A stretch of DNA of 36,070 nucleotides from M55B174 sp034716235 (GCA_034716235.1 JAYEHH010000026.1:1-36070); one strand, 5' to 3'. Positions 15,699 through 25,165 are shown, counted from the first letter of the stretch. Translations and numbers: made by a program. The notes: generated by a model not told the origin, from the sequence alone.

Positions 15699-16424
15699 AT
15701 GGATTTCCCTTTCTTCGCTTCCCCCAATTTCACCTCTGGCCGAAAAAAAGAGATTAAAGCTATTATTATCCACCGAACTTTTGGCAGTTTAGAAAAAACG
15801 GTTCAGCGTTGCTTTGATCCGGGATTTTGGGAATCTTTTCACTTCTTAGTTTCTCGGCAAGGAAAAATAATTCAACTGGTAAAGTGCCAAGATACTGCCT
15901 GGCATTGTGGCTGGATCTCTAACCCTAAAGCTCCTAATTTTTTAAAACCTAATCCAAACTTTTGCTCTATCGGAATTGCTTGTGAAGATTATCGGGGCAA
16001 AAAATCAATGGCTGATGATGAAAATTTTTGGACAGGAGACCAAGAGAATGCCCTTGCAGAACTTATTGAATACTTAAGAAAAAATCTTAATATCCCAGCT
16101 GATTCTTACCATATTCTAGGACACTCCAAGATAGATCCTCAAAGAAGCCCTCAAGATCCCGGTCCCTTTCTTAATTGGAAAAAAATCTTGCCAGCGGATT
16201 CTCATTTTCCTCAAAAAAAGAAAAGTCAAGACAGCTTACAACAACTAACCAACTCTTACTTATTAGAAGGGATGATTGAAAAACTTTTTTATGGAATTTT
16301 AAACAGAGAACCCAATACTTCCGAACTTGATTATTATAGACATTCTGGCTTAGATATTGCTCAAATATCTGGCCAATTAGCAAGAACAGAAGAATTTAAG
16401 AAAAAACTTTTGAATCAATATTAA
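15699..16424 (+). CDS. N-acetylmuramoyl-L-alanine amidase (Amidase_2) with C-terminal DUF4214-like domain
   Basis: The 241-residue protein has the Amidase_2/PGRP fold: IKAIIIHRTFG with zinc ligand H25, FHFLVSRQGKIIQLV, TAWHCGW, SIGIACE and ILGHSKIDPQRSPQDPGP with the other expected ligands H142 and D153. It should cut the amide bond between MurNAc and the stem peptide. Residues about 185-240 (MIEKLFYGILNREPNTSELDYY... LARTEEFKKKLL) resemble the DUF4214 module (LxREPDxxGLxYW) often linked to extracellular proteins. No clear signal peptide is present. A TATAAT at 15688-15693 lies only 5 bp before the ATG, which would give an almost leaderless mRNA. Confidence 0.85.
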   Translation: MDFPFFASPNFTSGRKKEIKAIIIHRTFGSLEKTVQRCFDPGFWESFHFLVSRQGKIIQLVKCQDTAWHCGWISNPKAPNFLKPNPNFCSIGIACEDYRGKKSMADDENFWTGDQENALAELIEYLRKNLNIPADSYHILGHSKIDPQRSPQDPGPFLNWKKILPADSHFPQKKKSQDSLQQLTNSYLLEGMIEKLFYGILNREPNTSELDYYRHSGLDIAQISGQLARTEEFKKKLLNQY

Positions 16425-16596
16425 TCCAGTAGCCAAAAAATAGTCACCAAACATAGAACCACGTTTCTAATCCTAATTGTTTTTATTATTTTTCTTTAGA
16501 ATAATTGATTTCATTTTTTACCATACGAATATCATGAGATTGTCCTTCCTTGAATCCGCATCGCCAATGATTTTATTTTTAAAATTTAGGACTAAA

Positions 16597-17127
16597 TTAA
16601 AACTTTATAATCTCTGCAATCCCTTTACTTGTATCGTAAATTCCTAAAGTAGGAGTTATCGCTACTGGTGGATTAATATTATAAAATCCAGCGATAGATC
16701 CTGGATTGACCACTAAAGTATTTTCCATCTTATCAATTTTAGCTCGATGAGTGTGCCCGCAACAAACTAAATCGTATTTTTCAGAATGAATTAATTTTAA
16801 AAGTAAGCTTTCATTGTCTCCATGAGTAATAACAATTTTCCTATCATCAATTTCCGTTTCTAAAAAAGAATCCTGAAGTTCAATATCCGGAATTAACGAT
16901 TTCAACTCACGTTCTAACTTATATTGGTAAACTTCCATCTCCGTATCACAATTTCCCAACACACCTTTCAGGGGAATCTTCAATTTTTTTAAAATTTCTA
17001 AAGTGGTTGGATTTGTCCAATCACCACAATGAATTACTAACCCTGCTTTCACGGAGTGTAAATAACTAATTGCTCTTTCAAAGTTTTCCAATTGATTATG
17101 GGAATCTGAGATAATACCTATTTTCAT
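16597..17127 (-). CDS. YfcE/MJ0936-family metallophosphoesterase
   Basis: The 176-residue protein has all calcineurin-like metal ligands: D8 and H10 (ISDSHN), D36 (HCGDW), N59 (GNCD), H102 (THGD) and H125/H127 (CGHTH). YfcE-type enzymes hydrolyse phosphodiesters in vitro and their physiological substrate is generally unknown. Length is typical. The gene start lies inside a 127-bp duplicated assembly end: its first about 29 codons occur again at 17267-17354, which is an artefact. Confidence 0.9.
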   Translation of the reverse strand: MKIGIISDSHNQLENFERAISYLHSVKAGLVIHCGDWTNPTTLEILKKLKIPLKGVLGNCDTEMEVYQYKLERELKSLIPDIELQDSFLETEIDDRKIVITHGDNESLLLKLIHSEKYDLVCCGHTHRAKIDKMENTLVVNPGSIAGFYNINPPVAITPTLGIYDTSKGIAEIIKF

Positions 17128-17393
17128 AGAAGTTGCAGAGAGTTAAAAGTTTATAAAGTTATAAAGNNNNNNNNNNNNNNNNNNNNNNNNNNNNNNNNNN
17201 NNNNNNNNNNNNNNNNNNNNNNNNNNNNNNNNNNNNNNNNNNNNNNNNNNNNNNNNNNNNNNNNNNACCCTGCTTTCACGGAGTGTAAATAACTAATTGC
17301 TCTTTCAAAGTTTTCCAATTGATTATGGGAATCTGAGATAATACCTATTTTCATAGAAGTTGCAGAGAGTTAAAAGTTTATAAAGTTATAAAG
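17040..17393. other. Scaffold gap of 100 N flanked by an exact 127-bp duplication
   Basis: Bases 17040-17166 are repeated at 17267-17393 across N 17167-17266. The break falls at the start of AAAGTT nonamer repeats, where the number of repeat units may be mis-assembled. Confidence 0.9.
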
Positions 17394-17540
17394 AGAGTTA
17401 TAAAGTTATAAAGTTATAAAGTAACAAGGGATTCTGAGTTATGAGTTATTCCGTCTTTACAAACTTTACAAACTTTATGAACTTTATGGACTTTATGGAC
17501 TTTACAAACTTTCCAACTTTATGAACTTTACAAACTTTCT
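17367..17540. repeat. Inverted array of AAAGTT nonamers
   Basis: Left arm: tandem AAAGTTATA/AAAGTTTATA units (about 17370-17422). Right arm: about ten ACTTTATGA/ACTTTACAA/ACTTTATGG units (about 17455-17540), which are the reverse complement of the left type. The spacer (GTAACAAGGGATTCTGAGTT and on) is short. The arms can form one long hairpin between the phosphoesterase and the glycosyltransferase; the last units run into the 3' end of the latter gene. Confidence 0.75.
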
Positions 17541-18658
17541 ACTTTAAGAACTCTATAGGTTTCTCTAGCACATTTTTCCCAAGAGAATTTGTTAGTTTGT
17601 TCTAACCCCCCACTAATCATCTTTTGTTTTAATTCCTTATTGCCTAAAACTTTCCTTAGTGTTTCTGCTAGCTCTTGATAGTTCTCCGCCTTAAAATATT
17701 GAGGGGCTTCGCCTCCTACCTCTGGAAGACTGGAATTATCAGCACAAATTACTGGGACTCCTGAAGCCATAGCTTCCAGAACCGGGATCCCGAAACCCTC
17801 GTAAAGACTAGGGAAAACAAAAACCTCGGCTCCACCCATTAAATATGGTAGGTCTTTGGTTCTGTAATGACCAGTAAAAATAATATCCCCAAAATTAGCA
17901 GAAGCTTTAACTCGCCGATAAATATCCTTACATAACCAAGCCTTAGGACCTGCCAAAACAAGTTTCAGATTATTATAATCTTCTATCTTTTTTAATTTCT
18001 CAAAAGCTTTGATGAGAACTTCTAAATTCTTTCGAGGCTGAAGAGCTCCAGCATATAAAATATAGTCTCCCTTAATCCAATATTTCTTTTTAATATTGCC
18101 AATTTCTTTATCATCTCGAGCATTGCCTAAGTTAAAAATCTTATCATTATAGCCATGATAAATAACGGTAATTTTCTCAGGAGGAAGACCGTACTCTTTA
18201 ATAATGTCCTGCTTCGTATTTTGAGAAACGGCAATAACTTTATCGGCTCTTTTCAAGGCCAGCTTGGTGAAAATAGCTAAAAATAATCTATCTTTCAGGG
18301 GGAAATGGTTTTTAAAAAACCGAAAAGCTAAATCATGGATGGTAACAACCACTCTTGTTTTCCTCTTAATCAGAAAAGGAACCGTTTGCAATGGCATCCA
18401 TAAGACATCCGGCTGATCTCTCCTTATCTCAAAAGGAAATTTACTTTGTGTCCAAAAAAAAGGAGCTTTAGATTTCTTCAAAAAATAATTAGCATATCTT
18501 CTAAAATTTAACTCCTTATTCAATCGTCCCTTTAGATAAATAAAAAAAGAATCGGCTTTTTCGATTTTACCTAAATAATTTAAGATATTTTTAATATAAA
18601 CCCTAGTGCCGTCAACTCTGCGATCACATAAGTCGGCAGCATCAATAGCAATTTTCAT
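17528..18658 (-). CDS. GT4-family glycosyltransferase
   Basis: The 376-residue protein has a two-domain GT-B layout: an N-terminal acceptor domain and a C-terminal donor domain with ILYAGALQPRKNLEVLIKAF, FTGHYRTKDLPYLMGGAEVFVFPSLYEGFGIPVLEAMASGVPV and the EX7E element (EGFGIPVLE). These are features of GT4 retaining transferases that use nucleotide sugars such as GDP-mannose or UDP-glucose. The substrate cannot be told from sequence. It is followed upstream by galU and uppP on the same strand, pointing to surface-glycan synthesis. Its last codons overlap a nonamer repeat arm. Confidence 0.92.
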   Translation of the reverse strand: MKIAIDAADLCDRRVDGTRVYIKNILNYLGKIEKADSFFIYLKGRLNKELNFRRYANYFLKKSKAPFFWTQSKFPFEIRRDQPDVLWMPLQTVPFLIKRKTRVVVTIHDLAFRFFKNHFPLKDRLFLAIFTKLALKRADKVIAVSQNTKQDIIKEYGLPPEKITVIYHGYNDKIFNLGNARDDKEIGNIKKKYWIKGDYILYAGALQPRKNLEVLIKAFEKLKKIEDYNNLKLVLAGPKAWLCKDIYRRVKASANFGDIIFTGHYRTKDLPYLMGGAEVFVFPSLYEGFGIPVLEAMASGVPVICADNSSLPEVGGEAPQYFKAENYQELAETLRKVLGNKELKQKMISGGLEQTNKFSWEKCARETYRVLKVESL

Positions 18659-18716
18659 ATTCTTACAATAAATTTAATCGGCATTTTACCAATCTAATAT
18701 TGGTCGAACTTACAAA

Positions 18717-19637
18717 TTATGGAATACTTTTTAATAATTTTTCTTTTTGAGTGGCACTTTCTAACCACTTGCTAAAATCCTCTCCAATATCTGGATGTCT
18801 TTTACCATAATCAACAATGGCCTTTAAATATTCCAATTTATTACCACAATCATAACGGTCACCTTCAATTCTGCAAGCATAAACTGGTTTAGTTTTCTTA
18901 AGATTGTTAAAAGCGTCTGAAATCCATAGTTCGCCACCAATGCCCATCTCTGTTTTTTCTAAAGCGTCAAAAATATCAGGAGTTAAAATATATCTGCCCG
19001 GATTGGCATAATTAGAAGGAGCTTCTGAGAGTTTTGGCTTTTCTACAATGGCCGCTATTTCAAAAATCTTTTGAGGATCTTTCTCAATATGAACTGGCTC
19101 CACCACTCCACATTTTTCAATTTGATCAGGTGGAACTTCAATCACCCCCACCACTTCTTCTACTATTTCATTCTTCTCATATTCGGTAATCATTTGTTTC
19201 ATAGCCGGAATTGGAGAAAAAATCACATCATCGGCGTTACAGAAAATAAAAGGCTCGTCTTTAATAATTTTTCGAGCACCTAAGAGAGCGTGCCCATTCC
19301 CTAACTGTCTATCTTGTCTAATATAGATAATGTTTATTTTCTCTCTCAAGTTTTCAAAACTTCTTATTTCATTGAAAAGCCCCCTCTTCACCAGAACATC
19401 TTCTAACTCTGGCATGGAATCAAAATGGTCCTCAATGGCTCGTTTATTTCTACCGGTTATAAAAATAATTTCTTCTATTCCTGATTCAACACATTCTTCA
19501 ATTATGTATTGCACAACAGGTTTATCTACGATGGGCAACATCTCTTTTGGTTGAGCTCTGGTCGCCGGCAAAAATCTAGTTCCAAATCCAGCTACTGGCA
19601 ACACTGCTTTTTTTATTTTACCAAGTTTTTTCCCCAT
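18717..19637 (-). CDS. galU: UTP-glucose-1-phosphate uridylyltransferase
   Basis: The 306-residue protein begins KKAVLPVAGFGTRFLPATRAQPKEMLPIVDKPVVQYIIEE, the signature nucleotide-binding loop of GalU, followed by FCNADDVIF (metal-binding D), EPHFD-like EVVGVIEVPPDQIEKCGVVEP and IEGDRYDCGNKLEYLKA at the C-terminus. It makes UDP-glucose for polysaccharide precursors. The length is normal. It lies 58 bp from the GT4 gene, supporting a shared role in envelope glycan synthesis. Confidence 0.95.
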   Translation of the reverse strand: MGKKLGKIKKAVLPVAGFGTRFLPATRAQPKEMLPIVDKPVVQYIIEECVESGIEEIIFITGRNKRAIEDHFDSMPELEDVLVKRGLFNEIRSFENLREKINIIYIRQDRQLGNGHALLGARKIIKDEPFIFCNADDVIFSPIPAMKQMITEYEKNEIVEEVVGVIEVPPDQIEKCGVVEPVHIEKDPQKIFEIAAIVEKPKLSEAPSNYANPGRYILTPDIFDALEKTEMGIGGELWISDAFNNLKKTKPVYACRIEGDRYDCGNKLEYLKAIVDYGKRHPDIGEDFSKWLESATQKEKLLKSIP

Positions 19638-19681
19638 TAAATCTTTTTTAAAGAGATTTAGCTAACAATTTAAAAGTATTT

Positions 19682-20548
19682 TTATTTAATCAGCCAAAAA
19701 ATTAATATCGCTAATCCTAGTCTATAAAAAACAAAAATTAAATAACTTTGGGAAGTTAAGTATTTTAACATATATTTTATAGCAAGGAAACCAATCACAA
19801 AAGAAGTTAGAATTCCAGACATTATTGCCAAAATATTAATGTCCGTGGCAAAAAGAGCGGGAACTTTAATCAAGGATGCCCCAGCAATGATCGGGATTGA
19901 GAGTGCAAAAGAAAAAATAGCTGCTTCTTTTCTACCTAGCCCAAGAAATAATCCACTGGTTATCGTTACTCCTGAGCGAGAAGTCCCTGGAATAAATGCC
20001 AGGGCTTGAGTTACTCCAATAATTAAAGCCTTAGGGATAGAAAGCTCTTGAAAAGATAGTTTCTTTTTTACGGCTAGATTCTTTTTATTTAATTTTTCTT
20101 TTCGTAAACAATATCTGTCAGCCATTAAGAGAAGCAGTCCATAAAATAAAAGAGTGGTAGCTACTACTTTTGGATTTCTAAAAATGTCAACAATTTCAGC
20201 TAAAAAATAGCCAACTAAAGCCCCTGGAATAGTGGCTATTACAATCAAGGTAACAAGTTTCATCTCTTTAACTTGCTTACCAACCTTCCAACTCTTAGAA
20301 GAACGATAACTTTCCAAGATTCTTTTTGCCCCTTGAATAATTTCTCGGCGAAAGAAAAAAAGTACCGCCAATAAAGTCCCCCAATGGAGCGCTACATCAA
20401 AGGCAAGCTCTTGGGAATGACTTAAATTCTCTAATCTAGAACTTAAAAATTGATGGGCTAAAACTAGATGCCCAGAAGAAGAAATGGGTAAAAATTCTCC
20501 TAGCCCTTGAATAATCCCTAGAATAATTGCAGCAATAATTTCAAACAT
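19682..20548 (-). CDS. uppP: Undecaprenyl-diphosphatase UppP/BacA
   Basis: The 288-residue integral membrane protein shows the two family motifs GLGEFLPISSSGHLVL (residues 15-30) with the catalytic E and PGTSRSGVTITSGLFLGL near residue 185, plus about eight membrane helices. It recycles undecaprenyl pyrophosphate to the monophosphate carrier needed for peptidoglycan and surface glycans. Overproduction of such enzymes is known to raise bacitracin tolerance. It is the upstream member of uppP-galU-GT4. Confidence 0.95.
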   Translation of the reverse strand: MFEIIAAIILGIIQGLGEFLPISSSGHLVLAHQFLSSRLENLSHSQELAFDVALHWGTLLAVLFFFRREIIQGAKRILESYRSSKSWKVGKQVKEMKLVTLIVIATIPGALVGYFLAEIVDIFRNPKVVATTLLFYGLLLLMADRYCLRKEKLNKKNLAVKKKLSFQELSIPKALIIGVTQALAFIPGTSRSGVTITSGLFLGLGRKEAAIFSFALSIPIIAGASLIKVPALFATDINILAIMSGILTSFVIGFLAIKYMLKYLTSQSYLIFVFYRLGLAILIFWLIK

Positions 20549-20554
20549 GGGCAG

Positions 20555-20745
20555 ATAAGTTTATAAAGTTATACAGAAAGTTATAAAATTAAAAGTTCAT
20601 AAAGTAAAAAGAAACTATGAGCTATCCCGTCTTTGCCTGTCTACCGTGAGGTAGGCGCGGGGGTGACAATGAAAGAAAGACACGGGGGTGACAAATCACC
20701 TTACGAACTTTACGAACTTTATGAACTTTATGAACTTTTTACTGA
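20555..20745. repeat. Composite repeat: inverted nonamer arms around a GC-rich core
   Basis: Left arm: AAAGTTATA, AAAGTTATA and AAAGTTCATAAAG units (20560-20603). Core: GTCTACCGTGAGGTAGGCG and two CGGGGGTGACA boxes (about 20636-20690). Right arm: ACTTTACGA/ACTTTATGA units (20703-20740). This is the clearest example of the arm-core-arm layout. No gene is supported here. Confidence 0.75.
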
Positions 20746-20748
20746 TGG

Positions 20749-22143
20749 TTACTTCATTAACTTTTTACTGAAATACCTTTCTAATCCTTCAATTTTTACT
20801 CTTTCTTGTTGCATAGTATCTCGATCTCTTACCGTTACTGTTCCATCTTCTAAGCTGTCAAAATCAACCGTCACGCAATAAGGTGTTCCAATTTCATCTT
20901 GTCGGCGATAGCGTTTTCCAATATTACCGTGATCGTCAAATTCACATAAATATTTAATCTTGAGCTCGCTGTAAATTTCTTTTGCCTTCTTAACCAACTC
21001 TGCTTTATTTTTAAGCAATGGAAAAACGGCTACTTTCACTGGAGCTATTTGATTTGATAATTTTAAAACTGTTCTAGTATCATCACCAACCGATTCTTCT
21101 TGATAGGCTTCCACCAATAAAGCTAATACTATTCTACCTACTCCAGCTGAAGACTCAATAACATGAGGCATATATTTCTGACCAGTTTTAGGGTCAGTAC
21201 AATGTAAATCCTGTCCAGAAAATTTACTATGCTGGCTTAAGTCATAATCTCCTCTAGCATGTACCCCCTCCATCTCATCAAAACCAAAAGGATATTTATA
21301 TTCTATGTCGTAGGCCTCCTTAGCATAAAAAACTAAATTTTCATGTCGATACCAACGTAAATTTTTCTCTTGAATCCCTAGTTTTAAATAAAATTCCCAA
21401 CGAAGCTTTTTCAACTTCTCGTATTCTTTTAATTCTTGATCGGGGTGAACAAAATATTGCATTTCCATTTGTTCAAATTCTCGAGTTCTAAAAATAAACT
21501 GACGAGCAGTTATCTCATTCCGAAAAGCCTTACCTATCTGGGCAATACCAAAAGGAATCTTAGTTCTGGTTGAATCTAAAACATTTTTATAATTTACATA
21601 AATCCCTTGGCAGGTTTCTCCTCGAAGGAAAACTGGTTTCTCAGCTAACTCGCCAGTAAAATTTCCCAAATTAGATTCAACCAATAAATTAAATTTTTTA
21701 ATTTTAGTAAATTCAGTAGAGCCACAATGAGGACATGTTATTTTTACCTTATTTTTATCAAACAAGGTATTAATTTCCTGCTCTGACATTTTTTCATCGG
21801 CCTTAACTCCAATTTCTGCCAACAGATGATCAGCTCTAAGCCTAAGATTACATTTTTTACATTCAACTAAAGGATCCGAGAAATTGGTTACATGCCCACT
21901 AGCTTCCCAAACCTTAGGATGCATAAAGATAGCAGCATCTAGCCCTACGACATCTTCTCTTAACTGAACCATAGTTTTCCACCACTGAGCTTTGACCGCA
22001 TTAGCCAACTCAACCCCATAAGGACCATAATCGTAAATCGCTGCCAATCCTCCATAAATTTCTGAAGAAGGAAAAATAAATCCTCGACGCTTACACAGAG
22101 AAACAATTTTCGCCAAGGTGGTTACCTTTTCTGTTTTATCCAT
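20749..22143 (-). CDS. glyS: Glycyl-tRNA synthetase, dimeric class II type
   Basis: The protein matches the alpha2-type GlyRS: SLCKRRGFIFPSSEIYGGLAAIYDYGPYGVELANAVK at the N-terminus, a zinc site (CKKCNLRLRAD ... CPHCGS), motif 2 region FGIAQIGKAFRNEITARQFIFRTREFEQMEMQ, and PHVIESSAGVGRIVLALLVEAY as motif 3, then an anticodon-binding domain. The ATG at 22143 (MDKTEKVTT) is chosen, giving 464 residues; an upstream in-frame ATG at 22266 would add 41 unrelated residues. The enzyme charges tRNA-Gly in the cytosol. It is separate from envelope genes downstream. Confidence 0.95.
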   Translation of the reverse strand: MDKTEKVTTLAKIVSLCKRRGFIFPSSEIYGGLAAIYDYGPYGVELANAVKAQWWKTMVQLREDVVGLDAAIFMHPKVWEASGHVTNFSDPLVECKKCNLRLRADHLLAEIGVKADEKMSEQEINTLFDKNKVKITCPHCGSTEFTKIKKFNLLVESNLGNFTGELAEKPVFLRGETCQGIYVNYKNVLDSTRTKIPFGIAQIGKAFRNEITARQFIFRTREFEQMEMQYFVHPDQELKEYEKLKKLRWEFYLKLGIQEKNLRWYRHENLVFYAKEAYDIEYKYPFGFDEMEGVHARGDYDLSQHSKFSGQDLHCTDPKTGQKYMPHVIESSAGVGRIVLALLVEAYQEESVGDDTRTVLKLSNQIAPVKVAVFPLLKNKAELVKKAKEIYSELKIKYLCEFDDHGNIGKRYRRQDEIGTPYCVTVDFDSLEDGTVTVRDRDTMQQERVKIEGLERYFSKKLMK

Positions 22144-22582
22144 GACTTTTATGGTTTTTATTACAAAAAATTTAAAAACTAGCCTCAGATGCCTAGTAGA
22201 ATGAAAAAGATTATTTAAATTGTAGAAAAAGTTACTGCTCGTGTCAAACTGCATGAGACAAGACAAAGAATTAAATGGTTTAATTACTTTTATCCCAACG
22301 GATTATAAACAACGCTTGCTAATCTAACATCTAACAGTCAAAGATATTAATTTTGATAAAAAATTAGAACCTTCTTTGGTGTCGTGTTCTATGATTTAAA
22401 AAAAGGACAACGGTGTCATAATTAGATGATTTGACATATAGGTAAAATAATTAGGCGGACTTTAAATTTTTTTTGGATTTTTATTTTTGGTGTTTGGCTG
22501 AACTTTTAAGGGAAATGGTTTTTAAATCTGTTCAATTTGTTATAATCTAAAAAACGACTAATCTTATAATTATAAATAAAAA
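22144..22582. promoter_or_regulatory. Divergent intergenic region of glyS and the P-type ATPase
   Basis: No gene is supported in these 439 bp. A perfect TATAAT at 22541-22546 lies 36 bp before the ATPase ATG on the plus strand; no good -35 box is seen at the right distance. No repeat family of the window and no T-box-like element was recognised ahead of glyS. Confidence 0.35.
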
Positions 22583-25165
22583 ATGAAATCGCCTATTCGC
22601 TGGCACAATCAAAGCATTTCCGATGTGGAAGCGGTGGTTGAAAGTAATCTTAAAATGGGTCTGACTAAAAAAGATGTTAGAAAAAGGTTAAAAAAATTTG
22701 GACGGAATAGAATTACCAAACAAAAATTTTCTTCTCGGTTTAGAATCCTTTTCCGCCAATTTGCAAGTCCTTTGGTCATCATTTTATTGATTGCGGGAGC
22801 CGTTACTTTTTATTTGGACAAAAAAACCGACACTTTGGTAATTTTAATAGCGGTTATTATTAATGCCAGTTTTGGTTTTTGGGAAGAGAATAAAGTCTCC
22901 CAAATTTTTGAAAAATTAAGTAAAAGGTTGAAAACCAAGGCTTTTGTTATCAGAAGTGGCCGCCAAAAGAAAATTTTAGCTGAGAAAGTGGTTTGGGGAG
23001 ATGTTATTTTTTTCAAAACGGGAGATAAGATACCGGCAGATGCCCGCTTGATTGAAACCAAAAATTTAAGAGTTGACCAGTCAATTATAACCGGTGAGTG
23101 GTTGCCGGTTGGGAAAACGACTAAAACTCTTGGCAAGGGTGTTTCTCTGGCAGAAAGGGATAATATGGTTTATTCTGGCACGCTGGTTGAAGCCGGAGAA
23201 GGCAAGGCCTTGGTTACCAGAACCGGAGATAATACCGAAACCGGTAAAGTCGCCTCTTTTTTGGAAAAAACTGTGAAAGAAAAAACTCCGCTTCAAAAAA
23301 AGCTAGATTCTTCGGGGAAATTTATCACTTTTTCCATTGTTGGGGTTTGCCTGCTTTTATTTGTGATTGGGATTTTAAGGAATGAAAGCCCTCTACAAAT
23401 GTTTGAAGTTTCCATTGCCGTGGCGGTGGGAGGAATTCCGGAAGCTTTACCTGTAGTGGTTACAGTAGCTATGGCTATTGGGATGGAAAGGCTATTAAAA
23501 AAGAAGGGGCTGATTCGTCGCCTTAGTTCCGTTGAAACTCTGGGTTCCACTTCTGTAATTTGTTTTGATAAGACCAAGACTTTGACTCAAGGCAAAATGG
23601 TTTTGGAGCAATTGGAAACAAAGGATGAAGCGAAACTTTTAAAAATTGCCTCTCTTTGCAACGAAGCTTTTATTGAAAATCCTCAAGCGGATTATCCGGA
23701 TTGGCGAATTAACGGATCGCCTACTGACAAAGCCATGCTTGTCGGTGCCTTGAAAAAAGGATTTTCTAAACCGGAAATTCAGCAAAAATCCAAAGAAATA
23801 TTTAAGTTGCGTTTTAGCTCGGAGCGTAAATATCAAGCTTCAGTTATAAAAGAAGGTAAAGAATATTTTATCTATCTTACTGGGGCTGCGGAAAAAATCT
23901 TGAATTTTTCCCACCGACAATCAGACTGGAATAAAAAATTTAAAAAGATGGCTAGGCAAGGGCTAAGGGTAGTGGCTGCCGGTTATAAAAAAATCGATTT
24001 CCCTATTGAAGACCTCTCTCAGCTTGAGAGAAACTTAAAAGATCTAGAATTTGTCGGCTTGATGGCTTTCAATGATCCCTTAAGAAAAGGAATTAAAGAA
24101 ACTATTCGGATTGCCAAAGGAGCGGGTATTAACCCAGTTATAATTACCGGAGACCATCAGGATACAACTAAAACCATTTTAAAGAAGATTGGCATGCAGG
24201 TTAAAAGATCTCAAATATTAACGGGAAGCCAATTGGATAAATTGGACGATGAAAAATTGGCTAAGGTTATTTCTCGTATTAAAATATACGCCAGAGCTGA
24301 GCCACGACATAAAATCAGAATAATCAGCGCTTGGCAGAAGAAAGGCAAAACAGTTGCCATGGTGGGAGATGGAGTTAACGATGCTCCGGCTATTAAAAAA
24401 GCCGACATCGGCTTGGCTCATGATTCGGGAACTGAAATTGCCAAGGAAGCCGCCGACATGGTCCTGCTCAATGACAGCTTTAATGCCATTGTAAAAGCGG
24501 TAGAAGAAGGCAGGATAATTTTAGACAATCTTAGAAAGTCGGTTTCTTACATGCTGGCTGACACTTTAACTTCAATCATTGTAGTTGGAGGTTCGAAAAT
24601 AGTTTTTGGCTGGCCATTGCCTATTTTGCCAGCCCAGCTTTTGTGGAACAATATTGTGGAGGATACTTTTCCCGCTTTAGCTTACGCCTTTGAGCCGAAG
24701 GAAAAAGGAATTATGAAGCGTAAACCTTTATCTCCCAAGTCTTCCTTTTTTACCAAGGAAATGAAAATTCTAATTCTGTTTACCGGCTTAATTGATGAGT
24801 TTTTAATTCTTTATTTTTTCTGGTTTGTCTGGACTAAATTAGGCTATGATCTAGAGCATGCCCGGACTCTTGTTTTTGGAGCCATTTGTTTGGATACGGC
24901 TTTTGTGGCTTATTCTTATAAAAACCTTAAAAAAAATGTTTGGAAGATTAATCTTTTTTCCAATAGATGGCTAAACTTCTCAGTTTTTTTAGTCGGAGCT
25001 TCCTTTCTGGCAGCTATTTATTCTCCCTTTCTGCAAAAAATACTTAAAACGACCCCCTTGAACCTTCTTGATTGGGGAATGATTGTTCTAATTTGTATTG
25101 CCAGCGTTTTCTTTATTGAAATGACTAAGTGGATTTTTATTCGTAGCCGTGTTTTTAAAGAATAA
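22583..25165 (+). CDS. P-type cation-transporting ATPase (P2/P3-like) with altered phosphorylation motif DKTKTLT
   Basis: The 860-residue protein has the full P-type layout: N-terminal cation-ATPase segment, actuator domain with TGEW (170-173, replacing TGES), M4 motif PEALP (286-290), phosphorylation site at D329, N domain, P domain with MVGDGVNDAPAIKKADIGLA, and six C-terminal helices. PEALP plus the N-terminal domain point to the Ca2+/Mn2+ or H+ ATPase branches; the ion is not decided. The signature DKTGTLT reads D329-K-T-K332-T-L-T, a rare change at a nearly invariant Gly, with codon AAG at 23576-23578. The nucleotide-binding KGA motif is TGAAE. It is monocistronic. Confidence 0.93.
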   Translation: MKSPIRWHNQSISDVEAVVESNLKMGLTKKDVRKRLKKFGRNRITKQKFSSRFRILFRQFASPLVIILLIAGAVTFYLDKKTDTLVILIAVIINASFGFWEENKVSQIFEKLSKRLKTKAFVIRSGRQKKILAEKVVWGDVIFFKTGDKIPADARLIETKNLRVDQSIITGEWLPVGKTTKTLGKGVSLAERDNMVYSGTLVEAGEGKALVTRTGDNTETGKVASFLEKTVKEKTPLQKKLDSSGKFITFSIVGVCLLLFVIGILRNESPLQMFEVSIAVAVGGIPEALPVVVTVAMAIGMERLLKKKGLIRRLSSVETLGSTSVICFDKTKTLTQGKMVLEQLETKDEAKLLKIASLCNEAFIENPQADYPDWRINGSPTDKAMLVGALKKGFSKPEIQQKSKEIFKLRFSSERKYQASVIKEGKEYFIYLTGAAEKILNFSHRQSDWNKKFKKMARQGLRVVAAGYKKIDFPIEDLSQLERNLKDLEFVGLMAFNDPLRKGIKETIRIAKGAGINPVIITGDHQDTTKTILKKIGMQVKRSQILTGSQLDKLDDEKLAKVISRIKIYARAEPRHKIRIISAWQKKGKTVAMVGDGVNDAPAIKKADIGLAHDSGTEIAKEAADMVLLNDSFNAIVKAVEEGRIILDNLRKSVSYMLADTLTSIIVVGGSKIVFGWPLPILPAQLLWNNIVEDTFPALAYAFEPKEKGIMKRKPLSPKSSFFTKEMKILILFTGLIDEFLILYFFWFVWTKLGYDLEHARTLVFGAICLDTAFVAYSYKNLKKNVWKINLFSNRWLNFSVFLVGASFLAAIYSPFLQKILKTTPLNLLDWGMIVLICIASVFFIEMTKWIFIRSRVFKE

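Noticed and set aside
17151..17354. Second copy of the phosphoesterase N-terminus
   Set aside because: It is the exact 127-bp duplicate next to a 100-N gap and runs into N.
22144..22266. 41-residue N-terminal extension of glycyl-tRNA synthetase
   Set aside because: The extension has no similarity to the enzyme family; the ATG at 22143 begins the known domain.
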